From Parelaphostrongylus tenuis (taxonomy: Eukaryota > Nematoda > Chromadorea > Rhabditida > Metastrongylidae), in the NCBI GenBank assembly GCA_019055375.1, contig JAHQIW010006165.1, positions 1 to 64,000 on the forward strand: a stretch of 64,000 bases of DNA, given 5' to 3'. Position numbers and translations under genes: made by a program. This document shows, in pieces, positions 55,930 to 64,000 of this stretch (its first letter is position 1; the number at the start of each line of letters is the position of its first letter). The notes under the pieces were generated by a model. It made no database searches and had not been told where the DNA came from. It saw nothing but the letters and a program-made list of their open reading frames with translations.

Positions 55930-56640
55930 CTATATGACTGTACCATAGAGGTCGATGGTGGCGAGAGTGTCAAAATAACTTGGATAATTGCCTGTGCCGT
56001 GAAGATCTTCCTTTTTGAACAACAATACGGTTTTGCTGGCTATCCATTGAATGGGGACATCGCATTCTGACAAGTAGCGAGTGAAGAGCCAAGCCAGGGT
56101 GTTGATGAGAGCTGGCGGCAGGTTCTTCAGGTGTTCTGCTATGTTTCCTGTGTGGACCGGGTGGTGTTCTGCTTTCCACCGACTATGTGGCTGTCGGATT
56201 TTGGAAGGGAAGATCGGTGCAACGTCAGATTTATCCCTTTTCAATTTATATAATCGTAAGATCCGAGTGGTAGTGGTGGATGATTTTTTCCCTTGCTCTT
56301 CTGGAAACTTTAAGTGTCCTGACTGAGCTTCGGAATGCACTCATCATGGTCTTGCTGTTGGCGAGGCTTCGCTGGGCCTTGCGATTGCTTCCCAGCTTCT
56401 GTCATAGCTGCTGCTCGTCGTTCTGTGAGATCTTCAATCATCGCTTCTCTGGAGCTTTTAGCTAGTTCGGATGTTAGGTTTCGGTTGACTGCAGCTCGCG
56501 CGAGTCCACGTTGACGTATGAGCTCGAGTATCTGCGAAGACAAGCGTTTCTTCGTGACTTTAGGACTCTTGGCCTTCATAGCGCTAACGTGAAGATATTC
56601 AATAAGCCGACGATATTTTACGAGTAACACCACTTGTACA
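55930..56640 (-). pseudogene. RTE-clade LINE fragment (linker and start of RT)
   Basis: Minus frame 56,633-56,310 reads YRRLIEYLHVSAMKAKSPKV then LELIRQRGLARAAVNRNLTS and ELAKSSREAMIEDLTERRAA. After a frameshift the frame 56,340-55,930 reads VAPIFPSKIRQ, NIAEHLKNLPPALINTLAWL, FTRYLSECDVPIQW and SKTVLLFKKEDLHGTGNY, the RT blocks just before the palm. It stops there, truncated. It belongs to a second RTE lineage, different from the element at 48.4-51.6 kb (NLPPxLI... wording). Confidence 0.85.
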
Positions 56641-56764
56641 GAATTTATGAGCGAACTTTCAATGTGACAGAGTAGACGATGTGAATCGATACCAACTCAT
56701 TTCCTTTTCAGAAATTCACTTTCACGAAGTGGTCTTTCCCCGCATGACCTAAGGCTACTACCCT

Positions 56765-57340
56765 ACGTCGCCAGTTTATATACACCGAAACGATTTGTAC
56801 CATCGTAGATTGTATACATTAACTATTTTGTACATCCTAAGAAATTAAACAGTCTTCATATTCTAGGGTTGTCTATCTCTAAACCATTGCAATCTGCAAA
56901 ATGAAATTCATATCTATAATACGCAGAATACATTCCCCACATTGATTATGGGGCTCATTTAGAAATACATTCTTTACGAGAAATATAAAAGCAGTCTGTT
57001 TTACATTAGTTACACCTTGTAAAAACTTATTAGGCTTTTTTTGTGGGCCTTAGCAGGACTTGTGCCTGCGCCTGCTTAAGTCCTCGTTTGATAGGTACAC
57101 CCTCTTTCGCAACAAACTTTGAACAACTTTATTCCACTTATGTTTCGCTTCGAACGAACGTTCTGGGACAGCTCCGATCTACCTTTGAGTCGTACCATTG
57201 GTTCGCCAAGCATAAAATTATTCCTGGTTTGTACATGTTTTTACAAATTCCTTTAACCAGTGTTAGTAAAAGGCGTACAAGAAGTCTTCTGGATAGCACC
57301 ACTCACTATCCGCTAGATGTTAGTGATATATGACGTTCAA
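56765..57340 (-). pseudogene. piggyBac-like element, 3' portion
   Basis: From TATATACACCGAAACGATTTG (56,778) to about 57,100 the DNA matches 19,815-20,120, the 3' region of the piggyBac relic (shared ACATTGATTATGGG.CTCATT and TTCTTTACGAGAA.TATAAAA). Upstream, the minus strand has the frame KHKWNKVVQSLLRKR and scraps matching the Cys-rich C-terminus of that relic. No catalytic block remains. Confidence 0.6.
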
Positions 57341-57514
57341 AAACCTATTCATTGTCATGATTTCCGGTTTCAAATTAAGGTTATGGAAAAATGGGTGGTT
57401 GCCCCAGTAATCTTTCACAACGTGCAATCGGACTATATTCATCTGAAGACACAAACAAATAACTTTCTACTTTTGTTCATCGTCGTATTTTCCCAATCCA
57501 CGTTCCTCTAATGG

Positions 57515-57826
57515 CTATAAACGTTTGTCTCCCTCACAATCAATTCCCAAACATCTGTCATGAAAAGTTCGTCGATATGGACTGGCTCGTTGCATTAGCG
57601 CAGGACGTCGCTTTGAAGACGTGCTCCTAGCTCTTTGAAAGGAAGCAATTGGGGACACAACATTTATCGACCTGATACACTGAACCAACTGCATCGATAA
57701 TAGTTGAATTTCCTTGTACTTGACAATATAAGTCTCTTTCCCGTGACCTATCAGTTTCATATTGGGCATAGTCCTTTCGATTCCTCCATTATCGTCGTCG
57801 TCTTCTTTGTCGCTGGACAAAAGCAT
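57515..57826 (-). CDS. Unrecognised open frame, 103 codons
   Basis: Open from an ATG at 57,826 (MLLSSDKEDDDDNGGIERT), with an acidic run near the start and a basic C-terminal third (STSSKRRPALMQRASPYRR, TFHDRCLGIDC). I recognise no domain. It lies just upstream, in the same direction, of a piggyBac 3' relic, so it may be a piece of that transposase's acidic N-terminal region, but no motif confirms this. It could also be chance. Confidence 0.25.
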   Translation of the reverse strand: MLLSSDKEDDDDNGGIERTMPNMKLIGHGKETYIVKYKEIQLLSMQLVQCIRSINVVSPIASFQRARSTSSKRRPALMQRASPYRRTFHDRCLGIDCEGDKRL

Positions 57827-57840
57827 ACTGCCTTAAGCAC

Positions 57841-58864
57841 ACTAAACTTTCAGTAGGACAACTGCAGTCATTATCAGCAGCTTCACAATGCCTACATTCT
57901 GCCCAATATTAGATCGCGTTATAACATGCAAAATCCCTAAAATATAGATTGGAACGGTATCTTATTGCTTTAGTAGAACTGCCATACCTTGTGATCTCGG
58001 TGCAACACACAATCCAACACCTTGTCAAGGTACCTGCATCGATTGTGGGAGGAGCAGAAATGTGTACCTAAACTATGAGTGAAACTCGACGTGCTGAGAC
58101 AGCAGTGAAATGCGAAGTCATCACCTGCCAGTTTTCCTATGGGCAAATGTTCCCTTTTGATCAAATCCTTTGCAAAACATAGATATCCCCCCATCTCTTC
58201 TTCATATACCATAGCTATGATGAGAGAATTCACGGAATTAAGCACTGATGTCAGAGATGGGGCATTGAAGCGCTCGAGTGATCACAAAAAATATTAAGAA
58301 TTATTGACGAAGGGAGATGGCATGCAATAAGCAGAATCATCTTAGATGATTGTTTTGCAATTTTCAGCTAGTACGATGATTTATATGTATTTTATGCAAC
58401 AAAGTATACGGAAACTAAAAGAAACAAAAGACATAATCCACTAAATTGCGGTTTACTATAGATAACATATCGTAGAAATGCTTGATAAATATAAATATAG
58501 CCTTTACATATATACTTGGTTCTTCCTTTTGAAAGTGAGAGTTACAATCTGATCATCACGATATTTTCAAAGAAAACAACCTTACTGAAGTCTGTTCTAT
58601 CATACTTGACAATTTATTGACACACAAATCCCATTTATTCGCGGTAAAATTGAAACTTCCATTAAAAAACTACCACATTAGACTTATAGCAGACGCCTGC
58701 AGCCTGTCTTCATAACCGTCCGAGAAGCCCGTCAGCCGAAAAGGAGCCGTCTCAGAAGGGATATAATTTGTATATGTAAGCACACTAATATTCGGTGTTG
58801 TTATTGCCTTATAATTATAAATATGAAGGTTTGATTACCCAAATTTGAGCTGCACTATTGGCAC
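57841..58864. other. Non-coding stretch
   Basis: The minus frame 57,970-58,245 (91 codons) shows no conserved pattern; AT-rich beyond 58,300. Confidence 0.4.
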
Positions 58865-59200
58865 AGTCGCCTCATAGTGGACAAGTGCCGAAATGAAGGA
58901 TAAAAGGATAAAGCTCTCGGCGTTGATCAATCTCTGAGGGATGCGCTATACATTCGTCTTCAATCTTTAACTTCGTCTGAGGCGATTGAATGCATATCTG
59001 GCCTTTACAATGACTCGCGGTGGCCTCCCGCTTAACCGAGTCAGTGCTGCTTATCCTCCCAGACAAGTCTGAGACCTGTCTGACACCAGTTTACCAACTC
59101 CGGAGGGATGGATGGCTTGGTGAGCTATGAGGGCGAGAAACCATTGACCTCGTGTGCGACGCAGAGCACCCCTAACCACTGCGCCAAATGAGTTCCTGGT
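58865..59200 (-). mobile_element. tRNA-derived SINE, second type
   Basis: On the minus strand it starts ACTCATTTGGCGCAGTGG followed by TTAGGGGTGCTCTGCG (A-box and D-arm region), then GAGGTCAATGGTTTCTCGC (B-box region). A body of about 240 bp follows (GGTGTCAGACAGGTCTCAG, GACTCGGTTAAGCGGGAGG, GCATTCAATCGCCTCAG) and it ends near TTTCGGCACTTGTCC. The SINE structure is clear, but a poly-A tail is not. It differs from the SINE at 13.8-14.1 kb. Confidence 0.7.
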
Positions 59201-59744
59201 GCCAAAATATTTTTCACAATTCGATAAGGTTTGCATGAAAGTTTTCTCAGTGGAATTGTATGAAGCTATATATCCCTCATTTACATTGGGAAGATGTTGA
59301 AATTTCCACACATCTCATATAAGTTAGAGAAATTCTCTAACTCAGACAGTTTCAAAATTTGTTTTGTCTTATCAATACATGCAATGTTCTTAAAGGCCTC
59401 GCTCAAAGCAATAATAATCTGATAGCATACTTTCCGCCTATCATCATCTGTTTTGCCTATTTCGTGCATTACGAATTGAAAGCACTGTCACCTTTGTAGA
59501 AAATCCTGTTCTTTTATGGGCTGTTTTATGAAGGCTACAAGATCAATCAGTTTCAGGGTGCATAGCTCCTTGGTGTAGCACTTCCATTTCACCAAAGCAT
59601 TTTCTCTGTACTTTCAGCAAGAAACTGCTCTGAATGAACAAACCTCATCGAATGCAAAATAGTTCCTTAGTAACGGTCAATTCTTAGGACTTTGGTAATT
59701 CCATAATTAGCAAAATTTTCAATTGAAAATCATATTTTTCCCTC
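59201..59744. other. Non-coding stretch
   Basis: No recognised gene. The minus frame 59,281-59,469 (62 codons) is not supported. Confidence 0.4.
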
Positions 59745-59945
59745 ATTATTATTTGAGCCAACTTGTCATGTGGTCTGGTAAGGGCTCTTGTACAGCCCGA
59801 TACACGTGTTTTGTCCTTACAGACTCGTCAGCCTGGCAGAACCCGTCGTCTTTCGATCTTTTTATGGTCAGTTCTCTCGGGAGCCTAACACTCCTTATAG
59901 AGAGTTATTGACGACGTACGCATATAAAGGTATAATAACGAATAT
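59745..59945 (-). mobile_element. HHE-2 element, reverse partial copy
   Basis: Reads on the minus strand from the GGGAG..TCCC stretch and AAAGACGACGGG into a hammerhead (59,795-59,837) and the tail GACCACATGACAAGTTGGCTCA. It sits just where exon A of secreted-protein copy 4 would be expected, since that copy starts at exon B. Confidence 0.7.
59795..59837 (-). ncRNA. Hammerhead motif (HHE-2), core G lost
   Basis: Minus strand: GCCAGG, CTGACGA, stem II GTCT-GTAA-GGAC (one G-U), AAAA for GAAA, palindrome CACGTG, TA, TCGGGC. The G12 change should inactivate it. It carries the same G-to-A change as 25,041-25,090. Confidence 0.7.
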
Positions 59946-59979
59946 ATATAAGGAGGTATAGGGACGCTTTACAGAAATA

Positions 59980-62900
59980 GATTAGCTTACAAACTAGAAA
60001 TAAAGAAACTAATTTTTTTTTAAACGCTTAGCACCATTTAAGTATATCATTCATTCATTTGTCTGGCTTTACTAATTGTGATTTTGACTCCATAAATGAA
60101 AGCTGGCAGATTTATCTGAAATTTCATTCACTCAGTCGAAGACCAGTAAAATTTAGGTGCAATGAGCTTAAGGACCTTCAACGTTTTCGGCTCCGCTTTG
60201 CTGGTGATTATGACTTTTTCTTTCGCATCTGCTGCAATTGCTCAGGTCGCGGGCATTATAACGAGTGCAGAAACAGCCAAAGCACTTGTGAATCGTACTG
60301 CAATGCAGGCTGTCAGTTCATTGTTTTTTGAATGGATTGACAAAGAGCATCAATATCGAGAGGGTTTACCAACAATTCATATTGGTATGATTTGTGCAAT
60401 TTCATATTTTTGTTGAGGGCTTCCATACAAATTCACTAGTTGGCAACTACTCTGTTATTGAGGTATTTGATGTTCTCGAACAACAAGGCCGAGTCGCCGG
60501 CCTCCAGGGCTTCATAATCTCATCTATTTTGAATCAACTCACAGTCAACATAAGCTACTCACCACTGGAATGCAGAGATGTGGTAGTTAACCATCCCTAT
60601 CCTACAATGGAAATTCGTAGTGCGTTTTAAGCTATTAGAGGTCGTTCGGCGAATTCAAAGTTAATGTTCAGGAAATACCCGTTCTAACAAACAAACCTTG
60701 CAAATCCTTTTAGCTTAGCATCTTTTTATAAAAGCAAAGCGCTTTCTTAAGGATAGCATGAACATTCATCCGACCGTTTTTTATGAAGCTGTGTTAATTT
60801 GTGCGAACATTTCACGTCGCCGCTTCTGAAAGGATAAATCTGCAGATTTGCTTTCCGAAAGGCTAATCATGAACATTTACGCATACTTTTCTCAAGTACA
60901 ATCACATTATGATGTATTTAGGATTATTCAATAACGTTCATTGGTATGTAAAACTTTGAACTTCGTGCGAGAGTTGTACCCACGCTTCACTCTTTTAGGT
61001 GGAGCTACAACAAAAAGAAGTCCGGTATGATATTGGTTAGCACTCGCCGTGGAAAGGGTGAAACGCGAGTTAAACTCTCGTCCAATGTACAAAGTCTTAC
61101 AAGACACTCAACATTAGTGGATTTATAGTTACAACGTCATTGCACTGCTAAAATGCAGTTTAATAGAGATTTCTGACGAATAAATTTTCCAGGATTGTCT
61201 AAATCTATATTGTAAGTCTTGCGTCAAATTCACCGTGAGTACGATTAGGTGCACTGAAACAATATAGATATGTTAGCATACAAAACAAGCAAAGCGAAGA
61301 GCACAGGCTCATTGAAGAGAAATTAAAAACCTTTTTTTTCTGGAAGTGCTATTTTCGTTGCATCGAATGGTTATTTTTCAGAAAGATAGCTAAACTACAA
61401 AAATTGAATCTCATCTTCAAATTTGATACTAGATATAAACATATGAATAAAGGAATTACTTGCAGCTACGATGGATATGAGGCCGAAATGCATAATCTTT
61501 GGCAGTACAGTGACTGCATAATGCATTGAAGACTCGTGTAAGCTAGACGGTATAAACAAAGATAAGTCGGCAGATACTATTCCCAGTCCACACTTGACAA
61601 TTTCAGGAACTCTCTTGTTTTGATTTTTACTTTTTTCTCCAATTTTGCAAGAGAATAGATCTTTATAGACTACGAACATCATCATGTCGAATTGGTCGAG
61701 ACAGATGTGGCAAAGCGTGCTGAACAGAGTGCTTCGCGCCTTGGCATTAGGTCCTTTTGGATGCACTTTTCTTGGCAGTAGCCACCGTCTCTTAAAACAA
61801 GAAACGCCGAAGATTGCTTCTGTTGAACGATACGCTTATGTAGTTATTTTGAACCGCTGCCTCAAGGAGGCAATGAACTATTTGTGAAAAATTTGTTTGC
61901 TAATCAAAGGAAGTAATACCAACAAAGTGCACGAGAAGGAGAGCTTTTAGTGCACTCTTTATTAACTGATAGAGAACTTCGCATGCAAAATGATGAGCAG
62001 GAAGAAACTTTTTAGGTTGTAGTTAAGAGGATATCTCTCTAAAAGTTATATTAGTCAAGTCAAGAATGTCAGTATTAGAATAATTGACTATTCTAGAGTA
62101 TCAGATGTAGCCACAACTGTTGTTAATATTCTTCAAAAATCCAACAGAGATGTGATTACTTGTTCACCGATAGTTTTTTTATTGCAATGACATGAAGTCA
62201 ACCGAGTAAAATGGTGTAAGGCTTTCTTCCAGTTTTCTTCCATTTTTCATTTTTATGGCGTCAAACACGCTCTCAGTCATATTCATAATTAGCATAATGA
62301 TATGTAATTGACAACAAATGTGTTTCTTTTAATAGTAGATTTCTTAGACTCAAAGAAAAGTCAAACTTTTCATACACTGTTGAAAGGGCATAAGTGATAA
62401 ATGAGAAGCTAACTAGCCTGAAAGCTGCTGATTCAGGTGCGACGCTGCGCCATGACCTATGAATATGTTCAAGTGTGAGCTAAAAGGTGAGGTTTTACAA
62501 AAATTTTTTGAGTGTTTCCATACAGATAAAATCCTTTCGTGTCGGTGAAAGCAATATAATACTACTTCGATGTATCAATGATATTGATTGTTGAGAAGAG
62601 TTGGTTAAAGACCTATGAAAACTTGGTGAAATCCACTACTTCGCTTCGCTACTTTTCTGGTTGTGTACACTGACTTTCGCCTTCCGATTTTGCCTATTTC
62701 ACTTAGGGAACACCGTGAAACTAAACGGTGACCTTTCGGAACGCTCTCTTCTCAACAACATCTTCTACCAAAGTTTCTGATTCAGCAATGTTTTTTTTTT
62801 GCAAAACCAAATTTTTGATTGTGTTGATCATGAATGAACGATTTGCTGGTAAACGCGACACTCTGTAAATGAATTGTGGATGTATATGATAGAGAAATAA

Positions 62901-63290
62901 ATTTTACGCTGCTCAATTATTATCGAAGCAAAATGTTATCAAGCTTTTGTTGTGTAAACAAAATTGTCTTAGATTGTTGCCTGCTCATTCTTTTCTCAAA
63001 TCGTGAAATTCCGATTTTGAACAAATTTCATTCGGGCCACCAGCAGTGTTTCATTGTTCTGAAAATCAGTATCAAAACGACTGTTATTCAAGCGGCAGAG
63101 AAATGCTGTTTCTTTGCCACATGCGTTGAGATCAACACCTGAACGGTATGGATTTGAAGACTCTCTAATATTCGCGTGATTATTCAGTGCTACGGTATCA
63201 CATGGTCACCAAAAAGCGAATCCTCTGCTGAAATTGGCTGCCACATAACAACGCAATAATGCAGCTCGGTGATGATTATTCAGTATTCCA
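59980..63290 (+). repeat. Segmental duplication, partner of 22,204-24,985
   Basis: Collinear with 22,204-24,985, starting near AACTAGAAAT.AAG.AACTAA. It contains secreted-protein copy 4, plus about 560 bp at roughly 62,130-62,700 that has no counterpart in the partner. Confidence 0.75.
60157..61795 (+). pseudogene. Secreted-protein family, copy 4 (exons B to E)
   Basis: Exon B 60,157-60,311 after AAATTTAG: SLRTFNVFGSALLVIMTF, then QVAGIITSAETAKALVNRTA and MQA, donor GTCAGT. Exon C 60,463-60,616: VFDVLEQQGRVAGLQGFII then ILNQLTVNISYSPLECRDVV, PTME. B and C join in phase and are the longest uninterrupted pair of the family. Exon D from 61,466 after TTGCAG: MRPKCIIFGSTVTA, then TAA where copy 1 has CTA. 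Exon E from 61,669: TTNIIMSNWSRQMWQSVLN, then GPFG, frame lost by one missing base before the expected stop at 61,793. Exon A is missing; HHE-2 lies in its place. It is a pseudogene. Confidence 0.75.
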
Positions 63291-63779
63291 GTCATGATAT
63301 ATTTTCAATAAATCGGTTGATGAATCTATGACGCTGGCTGTGCTTCCAACATGTTGTGCGCAGAAGCAGAATTGGGAGCAATTTTTGTGCTGCAGTACTG
63401 ATTACGCATAAAAATGAAATGGCGCCCTATAACTTTTAGCTGCAACGCTGTTTCACGATTTCTGGCAAAGTCTTGATAGTTTTTTGAGCATTTCGATTTG
63501 TTTTAGTCGCCTTTTCACAACTGGCTCTGACAACAGACCGGACTCTTTCCTGTTACCCAGAAACATAAATGTCTATTTTCCAGAAATGTCAATTTATTCA
63601 TAAGCCCTCAGATGTGTCAATGACTCCGCTCAACAGTGTCGTTTTACTGTCCTCTTTGGAAAGCTCATAATTATCGATATGACGATCGACCTATCTAATG
63701 TCACAAGAGCAACTGAAAGAAACGTTTCTCTTTGCTGAGGACAAAAATGAGATACTTGCATAACCTATCGCTTCAAGTG
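61796..63779. other. 3' part of the segmental duplication, no gene
   Basis: Matches 24,100-24,985 in its outer parts. No frame is conserved between the two duplicates, which argues against a gene here. The 88-codon frame at 62,876-63,142 is not called. Confidence 0.5.
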
Positions 63780-64000
63780 CCTCTTGGGAACCACGCTCAA
63801 ATTTCAATAGCCTGATAGCTATTTTTGAGCCATGCTAGTCTGTTATAAACACTTCTACAGCACAATACGTGTGCTTCGGTCTTGCAGCCTCGTCAGTTGT
63901 ACGGTGCCTTTCGTCTGAGCAAATTCCTTTCTGGGAGAGCTCCCTAATCGTCGACGAACGTTTTACATGCGCTAATAATTGATAAAATCACCGAACTGGC
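63780..64000 (-). mobile_element. HHE-2 element, reverse copy running off the window
   Basis: The minus strand shows ACGTTCGTCGACGATTAGGG, the GGGAGCTCTCCCAG stretch, a hammerhead (63,860-63,902) and the CATGGCTCAAAAATAGCTAT tail with AAATTTGAGCGTGG. The hairpin region near 63,975-64,000 is cut by the window end. Confidence 0.75.
63860..63902 (-). ncRNA. Hammerhead motif (HHE-2) with compensated stem I
   Basis: Minus strand: stem I GTACAA (63,902-63,897) pairs with TTGTGC (63,865-63,860), where other copies have GCCCGA with TCGGGC. Core CTGACGA is intact. Stem II GGCT...GACC has one mismatch. GAAG replaces GAAA, leaving a G-U at the A15.1-U16.1 pair. Stem III reads CACACG and the site is UA. 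The matched changes on both sides of stem I suggest that pairing was maintained. Confidence 0.7.

Noticed and set aside
57043..57340. Minus-strand frame with CCERGC resembling an insulin-like A chain
   Set aside because: The same DNA aligns with the Cys/Arg-rich C-terminal end of the piggyBac relic at 19.9-20.2 kb, the last A-chain Cys is missing and there is no B chain.
1..64000. CRISPR arrays or bacterial operons
   Set aside because: No regularly spaced short repeats with unique spacers and no dense coding layout; the content is clearly eukaryotic.

Overview
This is AT-rich eukaryotic DNA, most likely from a clade V (strongylid, hookworm-like) nematode. The basis is: RTE-clade LINE coding remnants, short introns with TTTCAG-like acceptors in a repeated secreted-protein gene, tRNA-derived SINEs, and mariner, piggyBac, BEL/Pao and Penelope-like element (PLE) relics. 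The species is inferred, not proven. No intact single-copy housekeeping gene was recognised. Nearly every long reading frame is a decayed transposable element, or one of four broken copies of a five-exon secreted-protein gene.

The most interesting content is a set of small dispersed elements carrying hammerhead self-cleaving ribozyme motifs. I call them HHE-1 to HHE-4 here. HHE-1 (about 271-bp unit; 18.6-19.1, 25.5, 32.8 and 36.4 kb) has three copies of a complete hammerhead. HHE-2 (about 316-bp unit; eight places from 1 to 64,000) has hammerheads in several stages of decay. HHE-3 (10.2-10.56 kb) and HHE-4 (39.85-40.34 kb) have different hammerheads. All four share a palindromic stem III with no loop (CACC-GGTG, CAC-GTG, CAGGC-GCCTA, CAC-GTG), the hallmark of hammerheads thought to work as dimers in PLEs and animal retrozymes. 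Two insertions have clear 12-13-bp target-site duplications and a third has an imperfect 16-bp one. Several copies have an inverted partial copy placed 5' of a forward copy. The PLE pair at 14.6-18.4 kb has the same layout, which suggests the PLE machinery mobilises them.

Layout. 0-8 kb: HHE-2 tail, mariner relic, nested inverted repeats (2.9-6.6 kb), second mariner relic. 8-14 kb: HHE-2, HHE-3, tRNA-like SINEs. 14.6-18.4 kb: head-to-head PLE pair (GIY-YIG and reverse transcriptase). 18.5-19.1 kb: best HHE-1. 19.8-20.8 kb: piggyBac relic. 22-24 kb (+), 27.6-29 kb (-), 41-43 kb (-) and 60-62 kb (+): secreted-protein pseudogene copies 1 to 4. 30.6-32.6 kb: BEL/Pao gag/protease relic. 33.6-38.5 kb: element with about 1-kb inverted arms, containing HHE-2 with HHE-1 nested in it. 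48.4-51.6 kb: RTE LINE split by HHE-2. 52.9-56.6 kb: further RTE fragments. 58.9-59.2 kb: second SINE type.

A likely reading is that autonomous PLEs (and perhaps LINEs) supplied reverse transcriptase for spreading small ribozyme RNAs, while segmental duplication multiplied and degraded a host secreted-protein gene in the same interval. All family calls come from reading motifs by eye. No database search or folding program was run.
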